Origin: Nephrocerus scutellatus
Lineage: Eukaryota; Arthropoda; Insecta; Diptera; Pipunculidae
DNA: 64,000 nucleotides
Direction: 5' to 3'
Assembly (NCBI GenBank): GCA_947095585.1
Contig: OX352765.1
Span: 64,791,425-64,855,424 of the forward strand
This document shows positions 58,381-64,000 of the stretch, piece by piece; within the stretch, counting starts at the first letter, position 1, and every line of letters starts with the position of its first letter. Under the pieces are notes generated by a model that saw only the letters and a program-made list of their open reading frames with translations, was not told where the DNA came from and did not search any database. A program made the position numbers and the translations under genes.

Positions 58381-59817
58381 CCCGAGAAGATCGGACTTGT
58401 TTCTTACTCCTTGGGTCTTACACACAATTTCCGTGGAAACCCGAAGATGGTTCAGGCTTGTGTCTGGATTTGTTTGGTTCCACATTCTTCCCCCCTTTTC
58501 TCCAATTTTAATTTGAAAATAGTTTAATTAAAAACAGTTCCCTAAAAAGGACTGACTGCTTTTGTACATCCAGCGTGATGGATTACGCAAGCTCATCCGG
58601 AAATGCAAGAGAAATGGTGCTCGACTGCCGGTTTCTTGACCATTGATACTTGTACAATCGAGATTTTTCCAATTTCTGGACAGTTTCTCATGTGTCCAGA
58701 AATGTTCGCTGGAACTAATTTATTCCTTCCTAATTTTCCTTATCCGATTGATAAGATCGTGACTTGCTTCTTCTTGGAACTGCAGGAGTTTAGCATGCTG
58801 CTGACTTCCTGACCAGAAGTGAATCGGTTCTTCTTTAAATTTCATTACTTCTAGCGTCTGTCTGACTTCCTGACCAGAAGTGAATCAGTTCTTCTTGGAA
58901 TTGCAGTAGTATCAGACACAGGGTAACTATTTGATAAAAGGATGACCAAAATTAGAATTCATAAAACTTCAACCTCTACCATTTCTTTCGTCAGTTTGAC
59001 AAATAGATTTTCGTTCTCGATCTATCTAGGGTTTTCTTTGAACAGTGGAACCATTTTCTAGCTGGATTGGTAACCAGATAGTGACTCGATTCTTCTTGGA
59101 ATTGCAGGAGTTTAGCTTATAGCTGGCTGCTGACCAGAAGTGAATCAGTTCTTCTTGGAATTGTAGTAAGTTTTAGCGGGGTTGACCTGGCTAATCAGTT
59201 AAAAACCCGATTGTCGAAAACAATTAAATTTATTTTCCCTATAAGAGGCACCCAGTGTGCACTCTCGCTCCCTTTAATCGATGTGCTCCGGAGGTGTTGC
59301 CTAGAGGTGAGGAAGACTCCGACGGAAATTTGAAAGTTAGATATTTGGTATTTTGTTAGAGAGCTTATTATCAAATGGGTACTTTTAAGATTGCATAGTT
59401 AAGATTTAGTATGGTTATTCAAAACTTATTTACTATAAATAAGGTTTTGTTATCGATTTATCTCAAAAAAATTTTTTTTCCGTTTTGTTGTTGTAGAACT
59501 AAAGGTCAGTACCGGCTTTAGCTATAAATTTATAACTGATATTTTTTGAAGAAAAAAAAACTAAAAGCTATCTTCAATTGTTGTGCTTCATTAAGAAGGT
59601 TCGTGCGGTAGCAATTATCGATTTTTTTTTGAATAAAGATTCAAAAGCATTCGAAGTTTTTTTTGAATATCTATATCTATGCTTGAATAGCAATTGTCTT
59701 ATTGAATTCTCAATCCATTGGAATAGTCATTTAAATACCCACGACTGTTTCTATTTTCTTTGTATTTTATTAAAATGAATTTTTTTCCCCTCATTCGATT
59801 GACTTGTTTACTATCAC
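58381..59817 (+). other. Leader downstream of LTR A, with short repeats
   Basis: No gag is recognisable. At 58763-59170 a block GA(C/A)TTCCTGACCAGAAGTGAATC followed by (A/G)GTTCTTCTTGGAATTGCAG recurs in whole or part about five times. The rest is AT-rich. The element is not continued by coding sequence before copy B begins. Confidence 0.6.
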
Positions 59818-59856
59818 CGGCACCGGCGGCACCGGCGGCACCGGCGGCACCGGCCA
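59818..59856 (+). repeat. (GGCACC)n-type minisatellite at the copy A/B junction
   Basis: Repeats of CCGGCGGCA between TATCACCGG and GGCCACAAAA. One unit of it remains at the left edge of copy A (55139). Confidence 0.85.
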
Positions 59857-60679
59857 CAAAAATAATACGCTAATAAATTTGTTAGAAATAACATACGAAA
59901 TGCATACATTCGGTGATGGCAAACCGTTTGTCACCAAATATTCCAATGCAGGAACTATACCGCAATATCATGCGATGTGCACATGCTGCAGATTCTTCTT
60001 TGCAAACCGTTAGTTAGCACGAATTCCAGTGTGGGAAATTTGCCGCAAAAACATGCGATTTATTGTTCAGCTAGCATATATGATGCCATGTCACACGCAT
60101 ACACTCACAGGCTCGGTTCAACCAGCAACAGGTTGCCGAGAAAAGAAAAAGGCGAACGAATTGGCAGTCGATAAATAAACCCCAACGAGTTCGGTTGAAC
60201 AAACTTACCCACCTACCCAGTGTGGAGTTTTCGGGTTTTTATATAGATTCTTCATCGACGCCATTTTTACTTGGTGCTTAGTTGGTTAAATCGATTTAAA
60301 AAGGTTTTTTTTTCCTCCTATCAAGGTGCATGGTTGTCAAATAACCTGCCAGCAAATTGCCTCAGAAGGTAATAATCTAAATGTTAAAAAAAATCGCGAG
60401 TTTGGAAGACCAAGCACAACTCGTGTTCAATCGAAAAGTCAGTCGATAATTTTCCACCACCGGCTTCGGTCGATAAATTCATTCGGCGTGCAGTTCGGTA
60501 CTCGGCATTCATAAAAATGGCCGCCTGTGTTTTATAAAATTTAATATCATTAAAAAAAATCGTTGAGTCTATTCGGTAATTACCCGTACTCCCAATTAAA
60601 ATCCGTGCGTGGCGTAATCTCGACATTCTTTTTTGCAAAATTCCCGAAATCACGGAATATTCATTTTGACTTATGAAAA

Positions 60680-61614
60680 AAAAAACAACCAATAAAAATT
60701 AAAATTTTTCATCTAAATTCTCTAATCGCAGAAATTGATATGGGAGCCCCTCGATCCTGGGCCATTTTTTTTTTATTGTAGAAGAAAATCATCGAAACAA
60801 ACATTTGACATCAGATGTTAAAATTGAAAAAGCTCAGATCATTTTATTCTGAGCACTTAGAGCACGCTCATACTCTGAGCAAATAAGAAACACGAACATT
60901 TATCTTGAGAACTCTTTTACTGCTCTGAACTAATTTATGAAAACGCCAAATGACAGAATATTGTGAAAACTTGTTGTTCTATCTGTAAGTTGATATCGAC
61001 AACAAAAAAAAAAACATCAATAAAAATACAATTCAGTATATAATTTAAATGTAAGTTGAAGTAAGCATAAAACATGTATGTCTCGTTTCATTTGCTGGGT
61101 TCATTTGTGCGTGCGCTAAGATTTCTCTCTCTCTCTCTCCACCACCACCAAAACCATGCAGCGCAGCCGACTGCGCAGCACACACCGCAGACAGTCCATA
61201 AAGGGCGACGAATATCTGATGCCAGTACAGATATTTAAAAAATGTATAAGGGCCTTGCGGCCGAACCCGGGACCCGATCACTACCAAATTTTCGAAAAAG
61301 TATTTTTTATTGGGTATACACATGTGTGTAAAATTTGAAGAAAATCGGGTAAATTTTTTAAAATTTTTGTTTGGGAGCCCCCCGACCCCGCAGCCCGAGG
61401 GGCCTCAAAATTTAATAGAAAGTGTTGTCTCCGGAAATACGCAAGTGTGCAAAATTTCAATAAAATCGGGCCATGGGAAGTGGGTTAAAAATTGATCGCA
61501 AGAATCCACGACAGACGACCGACCGACGACCGACCGACGACCGACCGACGACCGACCGACGACCGACGACCGACGACCCAGGGCAAGTGAAGTTAATATA
61601 GAGAATTTAAAAAA
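60680..61614 (-). mobile_element. R120 family copy, clean insertion
   Basis: Copy A (55908-55922) has GTGAAAAAAAAATCAAGAATT with no insert; copy B has the same site split by 935 bp that start CAACCAATAAAAATTAAAAT and end TTAATATAGAGAATTTAAA. This filled/empty pair fixes the element's ends in an A-rich target. Inside are three family monomers, a (GACCGACGAC)n tract and unrelated DNA at 60770-61230. Confidence 0.8.
61506..61580 (+). repeat. (CGACCGACGAC)n microsatellite inside R120
   Basis: About seven units of an 11-bp repeat made from GACC and GAC. Absent from other R120 copies in the window. Confidence 0.9.
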
Positions 61615-62209
61615 TCAAGAATTCCCATAAGTACATGAGACGAACGAACAGCAATAGGAATAGGAACAGTGCGAGCCAAAAAGGATGGCCACTATTTTTT
61701 TTGTATCATCATTAAATTCGACTATAAAATTTTTTTAGTATAAAAATAGTTCGACACAGTGTACGTCGATAAATTAAGTCCACTTGTGCGTGCAATTATT
61801 CGGAAATACCAAAAATTGATATTCAATCAAAAAACCGAGTAGTGTACATTGCCTTCGCAAAGCGCTTAGATATCCTTGTGTTTAATAAGAAAAATGGCCA
61901 CACCATATAAAAAAAGTGAGACAATTTCCGTTGCCAACCCATAGTACAGTACCTGTTGGCGTCAGCAGTTGATTCGGCTTGACTCGTATTCAATCAAGGC
62001 GGTCGATAATTTTCCATCTCCGGATTCGGATAACACTAGTATTCATAAGGAAGATATAGAGAAGAAAGAGAGCTTTGATTTCCCCACCGAGAACCTGTCA
62101 TCCCTGGGAAAGCTTTGCGCATTACGCTAGTTCCTGTGTGTCACTAATGGATTTAGCATACCATTCCTCCTATTTTATTAGTTAATTATTTTTTTTTAAG
62201 TAAATTCCT

Positions 62210-63665
62210 TGTTGTACCTAGAATCCTAGGATAAAAAAAAATCGCGAACCGATTGAGAAAATTTTGTTGAGGGACGTTTTTTTTATTTGTGGTTGCGGTT
62301 TTTTTTTATTATGTTCTCTTTTCTCCTTTTTTTTTTTGCTCGGGAAATTACCCGGAAAAAAAATTTCGAATTAATATGAAAATTTGTTACAGAATCTTCG
62401 TCGTCGTCAGCGCTGTCCAGGAGGAGAATTAGCAAAGAGGAAGAAAAAATGTAAGTACTTAACTGTTTTCTCTCTCTCACTCTGTTGTTTTTTTTTGATG
62501 GTTGGTAAATTTTTTGGCTCACCAGTAATTAAAGAAGAGCCGCACCCATACTTGCTTTTCTTCCTTATTTATACTACCTTTTGGTTATAGTTAAACCACC
62601 TATACTTAGGAAACATTTATAAAGTTTAAAAAAACTCATACTTACTTATTTCATATATATACTACCTTATAGTTATAGTTAAACCACCTATACTTAGGAA
62701 ACATTTATAAAGTTTAATAAAACTCATACTTACTTATTTTATATTTATAATACCTTATGGTTATAATTAAGCCACTTAAATCTAGAGAGAAAAAAACATT
62801 AAAAGCTTTTATAACACCCATACTTACTTGTTATTTCTATTTCACACTACTTGTTGGTTATAATAAAACCACCTAAATAAAAAAAAATAAAAAAACATTA
62901 AAAACTTTTATAACATTCATACTTATTTTTTTTATCCTTGTTCACACCACATGTTAGTTATGATTAAGCCACCTATATTTAGAAAAAAAAAACTTTAAAA
63001 CATTTAATAAAACCCATACTTATATTTTTTTTATATACTATTTAATCATTATCCTTAATCCATACTTACCATACATATTCTTAGAAATAAAAAGAAAAAA
63101 AAAAACATGTAGTCTTTATAAAACCCATATAATTTTTTTTTCTTATATTTTTCTTATATATGCTAGTTAATAGTTTTGATAAAACAATCTGTACCGAGAA
63201 TTTCCTCAATTCAACCAATTCGATATAAATAAAAATAAAAAAAAGAGAGAAAATTTTTCCGATCTAAATAGCATGTGTCTTTGCCTTTCATTGGAAAACG
63301 TTTCACGTAGGTACGTTTCGCTGGTGCCCGGATCAGACATAATGAGGTCTTAAAGCGATTCTTCCGTCGAGGGCTTTCAATATGCCTCCTGTGACCCTCA
63401 GGGCGAGCTAATGCCGATGATGGGGCATCTCCTGCATCTCCCGTTTCCACTGAACCCCTACGACTTCATCCAATCCGTGCACGTAATATTTTTTTTATGA
63501 TGGTAAGAACTCAGCTTATGGAGGGGCGCAAGATCCCACCCATTTCGGCGAGCTAAGCCTGGAGCATTCGCATGACGTGCACCCCGCACCTTTCCATTTG
63601 CTACAAATAACACCAACATTGATGATAAACGACAACAACAAACATTTATATCTTATACCATTACA
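62210..63665 (+). repeat. LTR of the fifth LTR element, copy B
   Basis: Near-identical to 56905-58359, with the same internal repeats. Both copies are followed by a PBS, so each is a 5' LTR and not the two ends of one element. Confidence 0.7.
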
Positions 63666-63669
63666 TAAA

Positions 63670-63686
63670 TGGCGCCCAACGTGGGG
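63670..63686 (+). other. Primer binding site, copy B (tRNA-Lys type)
   Basis: Same 17 bases as 58364-58380. Leader sequence follows to the window edge; any gag lies beyond. Confidence 0.85.
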
Positions 63687-64000
63687 CCCGAGAAGATCGG
63701 ACTTGTTTCTTACTCCTTGGGTCTTACACACAATTTCCGTGGAAACCCGAAGATGGTTCAGGCTTGTGTCTGGATTTGTTTGGTTCCACATTCTTCCCCC
63801 CTTTTCTCCAATTTTAATTTGAAAATAGTTTAATTAAAAACAGTTCCCTAAAAAGGACTGACTGCTTTTGTACATCCAGCGTGATGGATTACGCAAGCTC
63901 ATCCGGAAATGCAAGAGAAATGGTGCTCGACTGCCGGTTTCTTGACCATTGATACTTGTACAATCGAGATTTTTCCAATTTCTGGACAGTTTCTCATGTG

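Larger units (their letters stand above)
55105..59837 (+). repeat. Duplicated segment, copy A
   Basis: From about 55139 (GCGGCACCGGCCACAAAAATAA) this copy matches 59838 onward. It holds the 629-bp tandem unit twice, an LTR, a PBS and leader. The two copies differ by the R120 insertion in B, a deletion near 56885 in A and small changes. No coding sequence is seen in the 55105-56900 part. Confidence 0.75.
59838..64000 (+). repeat. Duplicated segment, copy B (runs out of the window)
   Basis: Matches copy A from 55139. It contains one full 629-bp unit interrupted by an R120 element, the start of a second unit (62003-62035), 170 bp not in A, then the LTR, PBS and leader. Confidence 0.75.

Overview
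The window reads as AT-rich, repeat-packed intergenic or heterochromatic DNA from an insect, most likely a higher fly. It holds BEL/Pao, Gypsy and Copia LTR retrotransposons, RTE-like and jockey/CR1-like LINEs, two mariner-type elements, foldback palindromes, a MITE, a tRNA-derived SINE and long simple repeats. I found no host protein gene, no intact rRNA or tRNA gene, no CRISPR array and no prokaryotic signals. Almost every coding region is a broken transposon gene with stops, frameshifts, deletions or internal duplications. The 'system' here is therefore a nested transposon graveyard, and the new material is in its non-coding repeat families. The species assignment is an inference from TE content only.

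Layout, left to right. 1-5929: BEL/Pao element BEL-1 (+), with a 184-bp minisatellite in its gag region; its right end sits inside the integrase of BEL-2. 5930-11206: BEL/Pao element BEL-2 (-), with a good 5' LTR and PBS; it is inserted in the gag of Gypsy-1. 11207-13365: Gypsy-1 (-) gag, leader, PBS and LTR. 13366-17705: copies of a non-autonomous repeat family called R120 here (about 120-bp monomers), separated by unassigned DNA and one hidden zinc-knuckle remnant. 17706-24629: a tandemly duplicated 3.2-3.4 kb composite, terminal repeat / Gypsy gag fragment (-) / RTE-like LINE (+) / leader, twice, closed by a third terminal repeat. 25085-26830: Gypsy-2 RT, RNase H and integrase (+). 27078-27955: dead mariner (-).

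28063-32769 is bounded by inverted termini abutting (TA)n tracts, and contains a 700-bp palindrome and a nearly full-length RTE-like LINE. 32940-33223 is a MITE. 33224-35825 is Gypsy-3 (-), a deleted LTR element carrying a foldback insertion. 36150-37370 holds a Tc1/mariner fragment and a jockey/CR1-like LINE fragment. 38520-38825 is a tRNA-derived SINE, with a second copy at 45623-45844. 41480-44778 holds two Copia remnants arranged tail to tail. 44779-55104 is Gypsy-4 (+), an Osvaldo/Ulysses-like element with very long LTRs, inserted in Copia-2. 55105-64000 is a duplicated segment, each copy with 629-bp tandem units and a roughly 1.45-kb LTR followed by a tRNA-Lys-type PBS.

Relative ages can be read from the nesting: BEL-1 is younger than BEL-2, which is younger than Gypsy-1; Gypsy-4 is younger than Copia-2; the LINE insertion predates the 17.7-24.6 kb duplication; and one R120 copy arrived after the 55-64 kb duplication.
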